Origin: Rotaria sp. Silwood1
Lineage: Eukaryota; Rotifera; Eurotatoria; Philodinida; Philodinidae
Reading direction: 5' to 3'
Length of the DNA: 64,000 nucleotides
Assembly: GCA_905250075.1 (NCBI GenBank)
Contig: CAJNOP010000343.1
Span: 81,170-145,169 of the forward strand
In this document: in pieces, positions 51,526 to 62,551 of the stretch
Layout: each line of letters starts with the position of its first letter
How positions within the stretch are numbered: the first letter of the stretch is position 1
Made by a program: the position numbers and the translations under genes
Notes under the pieces: generated by a model
The model's input: only the letters and a program-made list of their open reading frames with translations
Database searches by the model: none
Told to the model about the DNA's origin: nothing

Positions 51526-52189
51526 ATCAATCTATAATAGAAAAATAAATAGATTTATTTTATTCTATAATATCAGACTTACTCTTGATTTTGATGTTTG
51601 AATCAACCTACAATAGAAAAAAAATAATTTTATCTATAAAATCAAACTTACTAATGATCTTCTTGCCTTTGTCAATCTATAATATAAGATGAATCGAAAT
51701 AACAAAATATAATATTTTTTAAAACATCATACTCACTGCTCACGCCGTTCAATCTACTTTATAGATTCTACCAAACACTAATCGAATCCTTTATCAGATT
51801 TCCCTGAAAACTGGCCTCTTAAGAATAAATACCTGCCAGATGCCTATTTTAGACGTTACTCACGCAATACTCGAAATATTCTGAATCATATCAAAAAGTT
51901 TGAGAAACCACCAAAAATTATCATATTCGACAGTGCCCACAACGAAAACTATGATTAAATTAATTCATTAAATAGGTCAATTGTTATTAATTAAAGTTCT
52001 AACGCATTAAGGTATTTTGAACAGCGCAGATAGTTGCCCAAAACAAAACAACAAATCTATTAAGACATTTATTCTTCAACTGCGTGTTAATGACGATGGT
52101 GCTTCGATTGAGTTAGTTGTATATATATAAATGCAGCCGCAAAACAAAACGGCGATTGAATAATCAGCACAGGCTATCGATAATATTTT

Positions 52190-52930
52190 AAAGCTACCTC
52201 GGGATATTATATATAACTTTTAGACGCCTCTTATGAAATGCTCTGTATAACTTTTTGAAGGCTACCTCGGAGTGTTACCAATAGCTTTTCGTTGGTACAT
52301 GGGGGTACCATCTGTAACTTTTTCACGCGTGTCTCGTGGTATAGATGAAACCGGCACCGGGTAACAGTCAGTCCAGTACCGGTCTGGATTTCGGATCGAC
52401 TGGTGTTTGCCGGGCTGACCGGTATAAATTTTTCAGTCTCCTGCTCTATGACTGTACCCATAGGAAAAAAAGCAAGTGGAATCAAGGCTAATCCACTGCT
52501 CACACAAAAATTAGTTTAACAAAGAGTTTATATCATGTTCTCAATGAAACTACTGTTGTCCATAGTGAAACATTATGCCAGTATTCGGCAACATACTAGG
52601 GTAACTCACAAAACGTTACTATGGAGCACAATTTCATTTTAAGACTTGATCTGTTGCGTGTAGATCGGCATTTACTGATAGACTAATGTATCACAAATAT
52701 CCTGTTTATTACCGGTATACCGGTGTATCGGTCCGGTCTGAAATTTTCAGACCAGTACAGGTACCAGTCTGAAAAAAACTAGACCGGTTCCATCTATGTC
52801 TCAGGGTACTATCTGTAGCCTTTGAGGGCTACCTGAGGATATCATATGGGGGTACCCATCTCTAACTTTTGAGTGCTACCTCGAAGTATTGCTCTATACA
52901 TATTTAAGGGCTATTTGAATATACTGCATG
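52190..52930. repeat. Degenerate tandem array interrupted by a TIR element
   Basis: Units of about 35-45 bases with the consensus words GGGCTACCTCGGA, GTATTATCTATAAC and TTTTTGA occur at 52190-52335 and again at 52800-52920. Some units contain GGGGGTACC. The array is split by the element at 52341-52797. Confidence 0.55.
52341..52797. mobile_element. Non-autonomous TIR element rich in CCGGT
   Basis: Ends ATAGATGAAACCGG (left) and, inverted, ATAGATGGAACCGG (right) enclose about 457 bases with many ACCGGT/CCGGTC words. The flanks GTCTCGTGGT and GTCTCAGGGT may be an imperfect target duplication, though the host is itself repetitive. No coding region spans it. It looks like a MITE inserted in the tandem array. 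Confidence 0.5.
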
Positions 52931-53494
52931 CTTTCCTTTTCTTTTGCTATTAGGCAATGTATTCACTTTACGCTCGATTAGGAATGTAGCGATACCATTA
53001 TCTATAACACGAATATCAAATACAATTGGGAGTATTAGTATTAATTTTGGGTCCACACTGAGCCAGAATTAGGTGAGATCAGTTACCATTACTTTAGCGA
53101 GTAACAAGAAAAACTTGGAAATTGAATATTTTCATTAGAAGGACGCACTTTTTCTGAAATAGTGGTGTTCTATAAAGTTTAAATAAAGATTCTCGGTGCC
53201 AAATGATTCGTGTCTCTATAAGGTAGTTTGCTAAAAAATGTTAATTTACAAACTTCGAAAAACCAATCAGAGATTCGGATTCCTCAACCTCGAAGGTCTC
53301 GGATCAAATTTTATAGAAAATTCGTTATTTCCGAAAAACTTTCTCTCCTTAGTGAAGACGTAAAACTCAGAAGTTTTCCATGATACTGGGTAATGTAACG
53401 GTAACTGGTCGCATTTAATTTTGATCCAATGTCGAATAAATATCAATAGTACCAATACCGTATTGACACTATTACATTTCTGCTCTCGATACTA

Positions 53495-53770
53495 TCTATA
53501 TATATAATGTTCAGTGTCTGTCCATGTGTTTCTCTGTGTCGAGGCAAAGATTGAACGTCGTAAGGCTATAATGGTATAAAGGGATAAGGCTAGAAGGTCA
53601 CAAGGATATAAGGCTATAATGGTATAAGGCTAGAAGTCTATAAAAGGATTAGCCTACAAGGGTATAAGATTATATGAATGTAAGGCTAGAACGGTATTAT
53701 GGTATGAGGCTACAAGGGAGTAAGGCTATACGATCTATATATATATATAATGCGAAGCGCTTGATCGTCT
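53495..53770. repeat. Tandem AAGGCTA repeats after a Helitron-like end
   Basis: Starts TCTATATATATAATG followed by GTCTGTCC and TGTGTTTCTCTGTG, which resembles the 5' end of Helitron transposons. From 53560 to 53730 a degenerate 12-16 base unit (AAGGCTATAATGGTAT, AAGGCTAGAAGG) repeats about ten times. A second TCTATATATATATATAATG with an AAGCGCTT hairpin follows at 53734. The Helitron identity is tentative. Confidence 0.4.
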
Positions 53771-54104
53771 CTTATTGAGTTAACGTTAAAGCACAGATGT
53801 GAAACTTTACAAGAAAAAAACAGCCTTGCAGTATGTACTGGTTCTCACTAGTATTAATTATTTTCTCAACATGCAAAGGAAACTTCGTCCTTTTCCTATC
53901 TTTATTCGGATTGCCTGACGTTTTAATTTTTTCACTTTGATTTGTTCCGGAGCAAGATGCATTTGCATTTGCATTTGAATTTGTTCCTGTTTCATTTCTC
54001 ATTATTTTGATTTTTGGTAATAAGTCCTGATGGTTTTACATTATACTACTGAAAATATAAGGATTTTCAAGTAAGTTAAACACCGGAGCTAGCGCTGGCC
54101 CATT

Positions 54105-54490
54105 CACGATTAGGAAAAAAATTAAAAGCTTAGAAGTGTACAGAACTATATATGGCTTCGTACGAAGTACACGAAATCCATTAGCACTTAATGAAACCAT
54201 GCAAGGTTTTACAAGGTAACTGCGAAACCTTACAACAAACTACGAAACTATCGACCGTTCCCTATAAAATATACTAATCCTTTTGATGACTTACGAAACG
54301 ATTGATAGTTTCGTATAAAATTTACGAAGCCTACATAGGGTTTCATTGAAGACTTGCGAAATCTGCGAAACTTAAAAAAGTTCTGAACGAAAATCTCGAT
54401 ACGATTTTCATTTCACCGAACCTAAAAACATTCGGTATAAAAATGCGAAACTATTAAAGTTCAGTAATAAACCGGATTTTTTTAGAGTGT
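54105..54490. repeat. Modular repeat, copy C
   Basis: Right end on the opposite strand reads ACACTCTAAAAAAATCCGG, matching the ends of copies A and B. The interior is a chain of CGAAACC/GGTTTCGTA, CGAAACTAT and CGTATAAAAT modules. The left boundary is unclear. Confidence 0.55.
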
Positions 54491-55403
54491 TTGTCAACCT
54501 TAATAAAATATCGTTATTTGCTCGAAAAATCTTTTCTTCAACTAAAAAATTCAATTCAAAACTTTTAATATGTGACCTCAGATTCGGATTCTCCGACCCC
54601 GATTTATCTTTGGTAGAAATTCCTTAGTCAAATCTATATGCTAGAGAAACTATGTAAGATTGAAGGAAAGATTTGAATTCAGCCGAAACTTAGTGTCGAT
54701 TGGATCCAGGGAATGACCGAACCTCAGGAATCCCGGTCTGTTCCCGGGTTCGGTGCATGCCTATTTCTTAGTAGAAAAAACTTAAACGATGAACTTGTCA
54801 GTCTGAGTTAGATGAAGATCAAATGTCCTACTCGCCTTATCGCGTCACTCTCCAGTACTATATCTCATAAAAAATAAAGTGTATCACACCGGAGAAAGCA
54901 TCGAAGTGTGATAGTCATAGCAGTTGTCTGGTCCTTGCGCGCAAGTGGAAAATACCTTTGGCGAGCAAAAACTCCTTTCCCAAGTCACAGCAGCAGGCAT
55001 TTTGCGGCTCTACACGCCCGAACACTTCTACGTCTCGTCATTGAACGACCTGTTATTCATCATCGCACACTAATGTGACGATTATTAGATAGAAGAAGGG
55101 TTAATGAAGATGGAATTACACTTTATTTCGCATTTTCATATCATAAATCGCACTTGCATACAAATGTTTCTACACTTTATATACGCAGGCATCGAAACTA
55201 AGCAAATATCACGATATAACGGTGTGAAATATAATACCAGAGGATAAGGACAAAACTTAGAGTGAGAGTAAAGTGCATCGTAAGGACAAAGCACATGATA
55301 AGGACAAAATATTAGGCAAGGCTAACCTTCATCGTTACAACTAGCTCTCAGTGACGCGCTGCACACGCTACTTACCGATCCCTATTATACACTGCTATTA
55401 TAG

Positions 55404-56234
55404 ATGTCGAATCCGCACAAATTCAAACAATCCATTGCTTACTGGTGCCTCGCTAACACCGAATGGGAATGGAGTATAGAACAAATCTGCCAACTCGCCC
55501 TTAATCTTGGTATTGAAGGCATCGATCTCGCGCCACCAGAAACTTATCCCACTCTAAAGAAACACAATCTGAAATGTGCGCTTTGCTGGAACGGAATGCC
55601 CGGAGCGCCCTTTATGAAAGGCCTCAACAATCTGAAGAATCACGAAGAAGTCATTGCCCGTACCAAACAATCCATCGACCTTGCCGCCGAGTACGGTTTT
55701 CCGAACGTGATCGCCTTCACTGGATACAAGTGGCTCAATCCTGAAGATCCTTCCAGCGGCGAAGTGCCGATTGACGAATGCTTTGACAATTGCGTGAAAG
55801 GTCTTCTCGACCTGTCTACCTATGCCGCTGAGAAAGGTGTTATCGTTTGCCTGGAGCATCTCAACACGCGCGATGAATCGCATCCGATGAAAGGTCATCC
55901 CGGTTACCAGGGCGACAACATCGATTTCTGCGCTGACATTGTTCGCAAAGTAAATTCGCCAAACGTTCGTCTTCTATTCGACGTCTATCATGTGCATATC
56001 ATGCATGGCGACGTCATCAAATACTTGCGAGCTCATCGTGACGTCATCGGTCACATTCACACCGCAGGCTATCCGGGCAGAAATGAATTAGACGACAAAC
56101 AGGAAATTCATTATCCAGACATTGTGGCCGCTATTCGAGAAATCGGCTACACCGGCTACATTGGCCACGAATTTATTCCGACTCGTGAGCCCGTGAACGG
56201 CTTGTCTGCGGCGGTGAACATGTTCAATGCTTAA
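55404..56234 (+). CDS. Hydroxypyruvate isomerase-like TIM-barrel enzyme, likely of bacterial origin
   Basis: A 276-residue intronless frame of the sugar phosphate isomerase/epimerase (AP endonuclease 2-like) TIM-barrel family, closest in pattern to hydroxypyruvate isomerase (hydroxypyruvate to tartronate semialdehyde). The metal and catalytic positions of this fold are visible: Glu151 in CLEHLN, Asp193 and His196 in LLFDVYHVHIMHGD, His219 in GHIHTAG and Glu256 in GHEFIP. GPYG-type loops and IDLAPPE fit the family. The gene is much richer in GC than the flanking repeat DNA and uses G/C-ending codons, unlike the AT-biased genes at 4-44 kb. TATATA lies near 55177, an acceptor-like TATTATAG sits directly before the ATG, and AATAAA follows about 90 bases after the stop, so it may be expressed by the host. 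The exact substrate is uncertain. Confidence 0.85.
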   Translation: MSNPHKFKQSIAYWCLANTEWEWSIEQICQLALNLGIEGIDLAPPETYPTLKKHNLKCALCWNGMPGAPFMKGLNNLKNHEEVIARTKQSIDLAAEYGFPNVIAFTGYKWLNPEDPSSGEVPIDECFDNCVKGLLDLSTYAAEKGVIVCLEHLNTRDESHPMKGHPGYQGDNIDFCADIVRKVNSPNVRLLFDVYHVHIMHGDVIKYLRAHRDVIGHIHTAGYPGRNELDDKQEIHYPDIVAAIREIGYTGYIGHEFIPTREPVNGLSAAVNMFNA

Positions 56235-57932
56235 TCAGTTGCACCACATATCCGAATTATCTCGGCTCCTACCCATTTTCACATTTAACATTCAAGTATA
56301 ATATTGATGACACTTTCAAGGCCAATAAATACACCAATACTATCTTTGCAGACAATGCCCGTAGCGAGATCATACCAAATCCCGCTACTTTTGCTCTGCG
56401 AGTGAAATCAAAAACAGCTTAGCAATACAATCGTGAGCGTTTCCTCAGGCTTAGCACATAAGAAGAATTTCACGATTTTAACCTAAAACGTCAAATATTT
56501 TACACTTCGCTTCCACACTCGTTTGAACCACTGATACTCCTCTAAGTATTCTGATTTTATTTAGGATTCGCCTAAAATTTCTTTGGCGATTTGGTTCTCT
56601 TGATAAAGATAGTTTTGAGACGATGATTCTCGATAGTCAGAAAGCAGCTCATACATTGTCAATTCTCTGAAGCCGAAGAGAAAGGGAATGAACTGAAATC
56701 CATATCAGGATGTATGAATTAAAGTTCATGAGCCAGTGGCGATGGTCAAGTCTTCATTTCTGCTCTATGCAATGCTCGTTATATTAAAAGGTTCGTGAAG
56801 AACTTTTCACTAAACGAGTTTTCTGAGAAACAAGTTTTCATCTCGGTAGTATCCAATTCTGCAACGAAAACAGTTAACAACTTTTTTTACGACCGCAACC
56901 GACTTGTGGGACCAAGACCGAAAACTTTTTACGAGACATGGACCCGAAAGTTTTTACGGCTGGGACAAAGGTCGAATTTTAAAAATTTATCGGGACCGAA
57001 ACCAGGACTAAAATTCTGACCTTTTTCTCATCCTTATTCGTTCTATTTTTAAGATATTTGATGCAACAGAAGTGTCTAGAACTTGAGAGTGGGTGTGGGT
57101 AAAGAAACGAATTATATCGATACACACCACACATACATTCATATCCGCACCCACACCTATACATCCTATTTTAACGCGTTATGCATACATTAAACTATCT
57201 GACATCGTAAAAGCTCGTTTCAAAATGTTAACAGATACATAATGCGCAAAAATGTACAGTTTTTAGGATTTGGAGCACATTTATTGTTGAACCATTTTTA
57301 CGATTTTTATTGATTTTGTCTACTTGGGATGTTAAGTTCACAGCGAATTTTATTATTATAAGTTTTCGTAATTCGAAATTCTAGAAAAAAGTATTAAGTG
57401 AGTGTGAGGTTGGCTGTGATGCAAGAGACTAATTTCCACACGCACACACCCACATTCTTCATGATTTTGTTGGTTAATATGATCTGACATTTGAATATCA
57501 CAATCTGTTGCTCTAAATCTTGACAAAATGCTTTCCTTCGCAAATTCTTCAACTGTATCAATGCTCAAAAATAAGGGTCGCATTTATGGTCAAGAAAGGC
57601 AACTTTCAATCAGCACTAAAATATCACGAAAAAGTAGCCATTGTCTGTCGCTATGTATAGTTATACATGATTCCAATTGTTGACCTAAGCAATCGGCATA
57701 TTCTATGTTTTTCAAAAGACAGATATAGTATTCAACGTTGATAAAGAAAAATTCATAAAAAGATGGTCTTACGCATATTTCTCTTATCGAAGTCTTTATT
57801 CAACAACAATTGTTTTCAAGTTCAATAGTTCAGATTTTATTTATTGTTGTAGAAATAAAAAATAAAGCTTAGGCATTTTTCTATTTATGATTTGATAACT
57901 TCATAATCAATAAACACACCATAGTAGGTTAA
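56235..57932. other. Intergenic with a GGGACC-rich repeat patch
   Basis: No supportable gene. Near 56890-57010 words of the form GGGACCnAnACCGAAA recur several times, giving a small spurious open frame (56795-57019). GTGGGTGTGGGT and CACCCACACC face each other at about 57092 and 57147. Minus-strand frame 57356-57583 is unsupported. Confidence 0.45.
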
Positions 57933-58052
57933 TAGACCTAGGACAGTTCCATATCAGTTCCGATCTGGGGAACTGTTCCAACAGTTCTTTGATAGAAACT
58001 GATCTGTCCCAACCAGTTCTTTTCATAACAGCTATCGTAGAGGGATTCATAA

Positions 58053-58190
58053 GTCCTCAAGGCTTATCCTATGGGGGTACCCTTAGGTCCTCAAGTGCTA
58101 TACTATAGGGGACCTTTAGGTCCTCAAGGGCGATCCTATGGGGTACCCTTAGGTCCTCAAGAGCTATGTCGGGGGTATCCTTAGTTTTTG
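58053..58190. repeat. Four-copy tandem repeat, unit about 34 bases
   Basis: Unit words: AGGTCCTCAAG, GCTATCCTATGGGGG and TACCCTT. Four copies diverge slightly. It sits within the hAT-like element, next to the foldback block. Confidence 0.75.
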
Positions 58191-58193
58191 GAG

Positions 58194-58678
58194 AGCTTTT
58201 TCTATCGACCAATCAGATAAAAGGGAGGTGTTTCTCCGTTATTCTAAGGACGAAGCATACTGCTATTCGGGTCATAAGAAAGAGGACCACGGATAACTCC
58301 TGATCGGCCCGAATAGCTCTATGTTTTGTCCTTACAATAGATGGAAAAGCCCCGCTGAAATCTGATTGGTCCTTGATCAACCAATCAGATTCAAGGGCGC
58401 TGTTTCTCCGCTACTGTGAGGACAAAGCATACGAGTATTCGAGTCATAAGAAGGAAGGTCACGGATAACCTCCTGATCGGCCCGAACAACACGGTGTTTT
58501 TTCCTTGTAATAGAAAAAAAACTAGCTGAAGGGTGATGAGGACATAGGATACTCTTGTTCGGGCGGATCAGTGGATTATCCGTGGTCCTCTTTCTTATGA
58601 TCCGAATAACAGTATGCTTTGTCTTTACAATAGCGGAGAAACAACTTCCTTGAATCTGATTGGTCGATAAAAAAAGCT
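58194..58678. repeat. Foldback block with a third, direct copy
   Basis: Outer ends AGCTTTTTCTATCGACCAAT and its inverted partner ATTGGTCGATAAAAAAAGCT bound the block. A module of about 130 bases (ACCAATCAGAT, TGTTTCTCCG, AAGCATACTG, CATAAGAAAGAGGACCACGG, CGGCCCGAA) occurs at about 58208-58330 (+), 58378-58515 (+) and 58560-58670 (-). It is probably a second element nested in the hAT-like one. Confidence 0.7.
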
Positions 58679-59213
58679 GTCGACCAATTAAGAGTACTCC
58701 TATAGGTAGCCCTTGATAAAGTTCTGAGCAGTTCCAGCTTACAGGAACTCTTCGCCAACTGTTTGATGCGGCTGTCGCGAGCCGTGGAGCTGGAGCTGCT
58801 ACACACCTAATACTAAGTGATCTCTCTCAACAATTTTTTGATAGGCACTGATCTATATAGCAGTTATTTTTGAATGAGTTGATGCTATCAAACATCTTAT
58901 TTCAGCCCTCTCATCAGATTTGTAATTGATCCATTCTGAGCCATACTTGTCAACTGCATAAATATGCTGGAATGAAGCTAAAGGAAACTTAATGCTATAA
59001 TGCAAGTGTCTGATTCTCAAAAGACAAACTAGTCCCTATGGTGAGTTCTAAAAATAGACTTGTTCCAAGACACAGTTCCCAAAAAAGAATTGGTCACTTT
59101 ACCCAGTTCTTGGAAAATATACAGTTCATAGAACTGGGATCTGTTGTAGGCCTATAGGTTAATGTGGATGGACCTTGAAACTTGAGTATGACCTGATAGT
59201 TTGAATCCGAGTA

Positions 59214-59619
59214 TTAAATGAGCTGATTTTCCGTCGTTGTCACGTCGATTACTTTTCCATCAATTAGTCTATAAATATGTGAAATGGCACCTCTCATACA
59301 CTGAGCATCAAGACGAATCATATATTTCTGTTGTTTTTCTGTGAATGGTGTTTCGATAATCATCGTTAAATTGGTGACAGGATACGACCAGAAGAAATCG
59401 ATCGAAGTACATGTTTTTTGAAATATTAGCATGGGCCAAATTAAGCGTCGACGTTTTGCAATCACGTCTAGTGCTGATTGTACCTGAGCACGGATCATAG
59501 GACCAAAGTTGGCCTTCACACGAATCATGAATCCCATTGCCTATAACAGACATATCTAGAACTATTGGTTTCATTATCACAGTCACTATCAGAATGAAGA
59601 ACAAGAGAATGGATTCCAT
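59214..59619 (-). CDS. Probable small secreted protein, unknown
   Basis: Two exons (59619-59587 and 59540-59214) separated by a 46-nt GT-AG intron give 119 residues. The joined start MESILLFFILIAMGFMIRVK reads as a signal peptide. The body is mixed in composition (IRAQVQSALDVIAKRRRLIW, CTSIDFFWSYPVTNLTMIIE, FTEKQQKYMIRLDAQCMRGA) and the tail is Ile/Thr-rich. I do not recognise a family. It begins just outside the hAT-like transposon, whose 3' duplication lies about 50 bases beyond the stop. Confidence 0.4.
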
Positions 59620-61665
59620 GGTGTACCAATCAAAGACAAAAAGATCTCGAACTATTTATATATGAGTCAATATCCATGCACAAGCAAGAGAATGACAATA
59701 CAAAAAAAAAGAGAACAGGTGCTAGGAATTTTATGTGCACAAACTAGAGTGGCCAAATCACAAAAACTAATCGATTATTTGTTCTCTCATCATTAGCATC
59801 ATTCAAAAATCAATGTTGACTTGAACATTTCTTTTTTGTACAGAATTCTGATTATTCTCTAAAAGTAAATCTACATACCCACACCCAACCTGAAGAATTA
59901 TTCTCAATTAATGAATATTCTCATTTCGTCAAACATATCTGTACTAATGGACATTTCGACGATGTGGAATAGTTTCTTTGCAACTGGAATAAACGTCTAC
60001 CCTGTCTTAACAAGTTTTATGTTCAATACAAACATTGAATAAGTATCATCAAGAATTTAACAAGAAATATAACGCGCGTCACTTGTGCATACTTAAAACA
60101 TATTAATTTTGGCCATAATCTTGAAATAGCACGTTTGAAAGACGTTGATCTCTATTTTCCAACGTATTTTTATGAAAAGATTGAATGCATATTATCCTAT
60201 TCACATTGACTCTAAGATAAATCACTCGAATTTGCTAAGTCGTTTGATGTTTTGTATTTATTTTCTTATTCAATACTCTTTTAACGATGATAATAATATG
60301 TGCCAGAGATGATATTGGTTCATGTTTTATACGAATCGATGTTAGTGAAAAAGGCTCAAAAAGTTATCACACTTTGGTAGAGACATTAACCTTAAATTGC
60401 TTCGATGAAGGTTTTTTCTATAGATGAATGACATCTTTGATGCATCGAATCGGAGCTGTTTTATGTACTTTGCTTCAGAAGTTTAACAAAGTAATTGTAG
60501 ATTCTAACTTTAGGATGTGGAATATGGTTGCCAGTATACGTGTGGATTATCTCTTCACTCACACTGACACCCTAGTAGATAAAACTTTAAAAAAATAAAG
60601 GTTCAGTATATACAGAATCTCTCTATTTTTTACAATACAAGTTAATATGATATAGATTAAGACTACTCAGCCAGTAACATCGGTCGAAAACACAGCCGCC
60701 AGGTTTTTCCAAGAAGGCAAACTGCTCACTAATTTGGATGACAATTCTTTTCATTCCAGTCCTCATATATGTATGTTTTTCTAAACGATGTGCCTCGAAA
60801 TTCTCTACTTAATGGCACGCTTGACTTGATCCGATTGTATCCAAAAAAGATCAACATTTTCGAAAATAACGTTGTCTAAATCTTTTAAAATATATTGATA
60901 TATGGTCTATCTAAAGAGCTATTCTTGAAATACAATTCCTATCCATATGATATACTAGTTTATCATAAGATTTAAACCTTGTATAGCATAGACATGCATA
61001 TTAAATTTGAAGCAAATTAATTTCAATTGATAAGGAAACAAATAATCTGAAAAGTTCACAATGTGCCATAGGAAAATACGGATCATTCTTCAGTCGATGC
61101 AATCGCATTTTTCAAAAAATAAAAATACTCACCTAGATCAAGTTAAGCATGGCATCTACTAGGGAACCTCGTGGCACATTTATTGCATGAATATTCAGAT
61201 CGAAGGGTAGAAAATGAAGAGTTTTCAGTCAATATACTGAAAGTTTCACTTTTTTTGAAATACTAAACCATTCGTTTCATCAGGCTACTAATAATGAACA
61301 CAGGTCTTTTAGATGCTTTAAGCAATCATAACCCATCGATATTTATCTCGAGGATTTCAAAAATGCCTACTAGCTTATCATAACATATAAATAGACAAAT
61401 AGATTGCTGTCCAAAAGATTACCTGTATTGCTTCCGCTGCCACTATTTCCCGTACATGTACCCGCTTTATTGAAGAATATACTAAAAAAAACGAGAATCG
61501 ACGAGTGCCGAGCAAATCAGGTTTATATTGCTTTTCGCAAAAATATCTTGTTTATTATCTAAAAGAAGAAAAATCAAATGAAGATAAATACTCTAATAGC
61601 AAGTAAGAAATTGCATGTGAACAATATGGAAGACTAAAAGATAACGAGCCCTGTAAAAAAAGTAG
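59620..61665. other. Intergenic, no gene seen
   Basis: About 2 kb of AT-rich DNA without supportable frames. ACCCACACCCAACC occurs near 59877. No ordered repeat was noticed before the large inverted repeat. Confidence 0.45.
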
Positions 61666-62551
61666 GTTCAGAATCGATTAACATGTTGTATTTTTTTTCT
61701 TGCACATCAACGAAATCGAAAACTAGGAGTGAAGAGAAATAGGCAGAGATCAAAAAGTTTTTATACTATTGTTTGTTCCATGCATTATCGATGAGTAAAC
61801 GTTGCAATGAAATGCTTCCGATAAGACAATTAAGAATGACGTCAATGAACGTGTTGCGTGATAATAATAAATCAATCTCGACCGATCATGACCAAAGTTA
61901 GTTTTCTCCCACTGCGGATGCAGCTGTCATCGATGTGTAATGATCACCATGGGAAAAATCTCATGTAAGAACAAGCAAAAAACAAGGTGAAGAAAGATGA
62001 ATTACGCATACAGTAAGACTGGGTATAGAGGAGCCGTCTTCCTGCCACTAGTAATGATATTAAGTGAATTTTTCTGATCTGCTTGTTTTTCTATTGAACC
62101 ACTAAGTTATTGAAAACGATAAGCGATACAGCATATGAACATCTGGAATAGACAAATACACTTGATATCGTTACTTTTGACAGAGAGTTCTTTTATATTG
62201 GGTCTAAATCTACGCACGACTCATCTCTTCACCTTGTTTTTTGCTTGTTCTTACATGAGATATTTCCCATGATGATCATTACACACCGATGACAACTGCA
62301 TGAGTAGTGGGAGAAAACTAATTTTGGCTATGATCGGGCGAGATTAATTTATTGTTATCACGCAACGCATTCATTTACGTCACTCTTAATTATCTTATGG
62401 AAAGCATTTTCTTTCAAACTTTACTAATCGATAATAAGTACAGCAAACAATATAACAAAAATTACTGATCTCTGCCTGTTTAGTTATCTTCACTTCTAGT
62501 TTTCGATTTCGTTGATATACAAAAGAATGCAACACGTTGATCGATTCTGAA
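61666..62551. repeat. Large inverted repeat, arms about 340 bases
   Basis: Left arm 61666-62010 pairs with right arm 62211-62551 at roughly 85 percent identity. Examples: GTTCAGAATCGAT with ATCGATTCTGAAC, ACGAAATCGAAAACTAG with CTAGTTTTCGATTTCGT, and CAAAAAACAAGGTGAAGA with TCTTCACCTTGTTTTTTG. A unique spacer of about 200 bases separates them. No protein is encoded and no target duplication was found. Confidence 0.8.

Larger units (their letters stand above)
48589..55403. other. Repeat-dense, gene-free block
   Basis: About 6.8 kb of inverted repeats, modular repeats and tandem arrays, listed separately at 49329, 50146, 51044, 51351, 52190, 53495 and 54105. A related dispersed word (AGATTCGGATTC followed by a CGA-rich stretch) occurs near 53272 and 54581. 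GGGTGTGGGT occurs at 50082 and 50105. No gene was found. The stretch 54800-55400 becomes richer in GC toward the isomerase gene. Confidence 0.5.
57933..59154. mobile_element. hAT-like non-autonomous transposon with nested repeats
   Basis: A 1222-bp element flanked by perfect 8-bp duplications TAGGTTAA (57925-57932 and 59155-59162). Inverted ends: TAGACCTAGGACAG on the left and, on the other strand, TAGGCCTACAACAG on the right. Subterminal CAGTTCC/GGAACTG words repeat many times (57955-58020 and 58730-59140), as in hAT subterminal regions. Inside lie a tandem array (58053-58190) and a foldback block (58194-58678). No transposase frame is seen. Confidence 0.8.

Noticed and set aside
56795-57019. 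74-codon plus-strand frame
   Set aside because: Arises from the GGGACC/ACCGAAA repeat patch.
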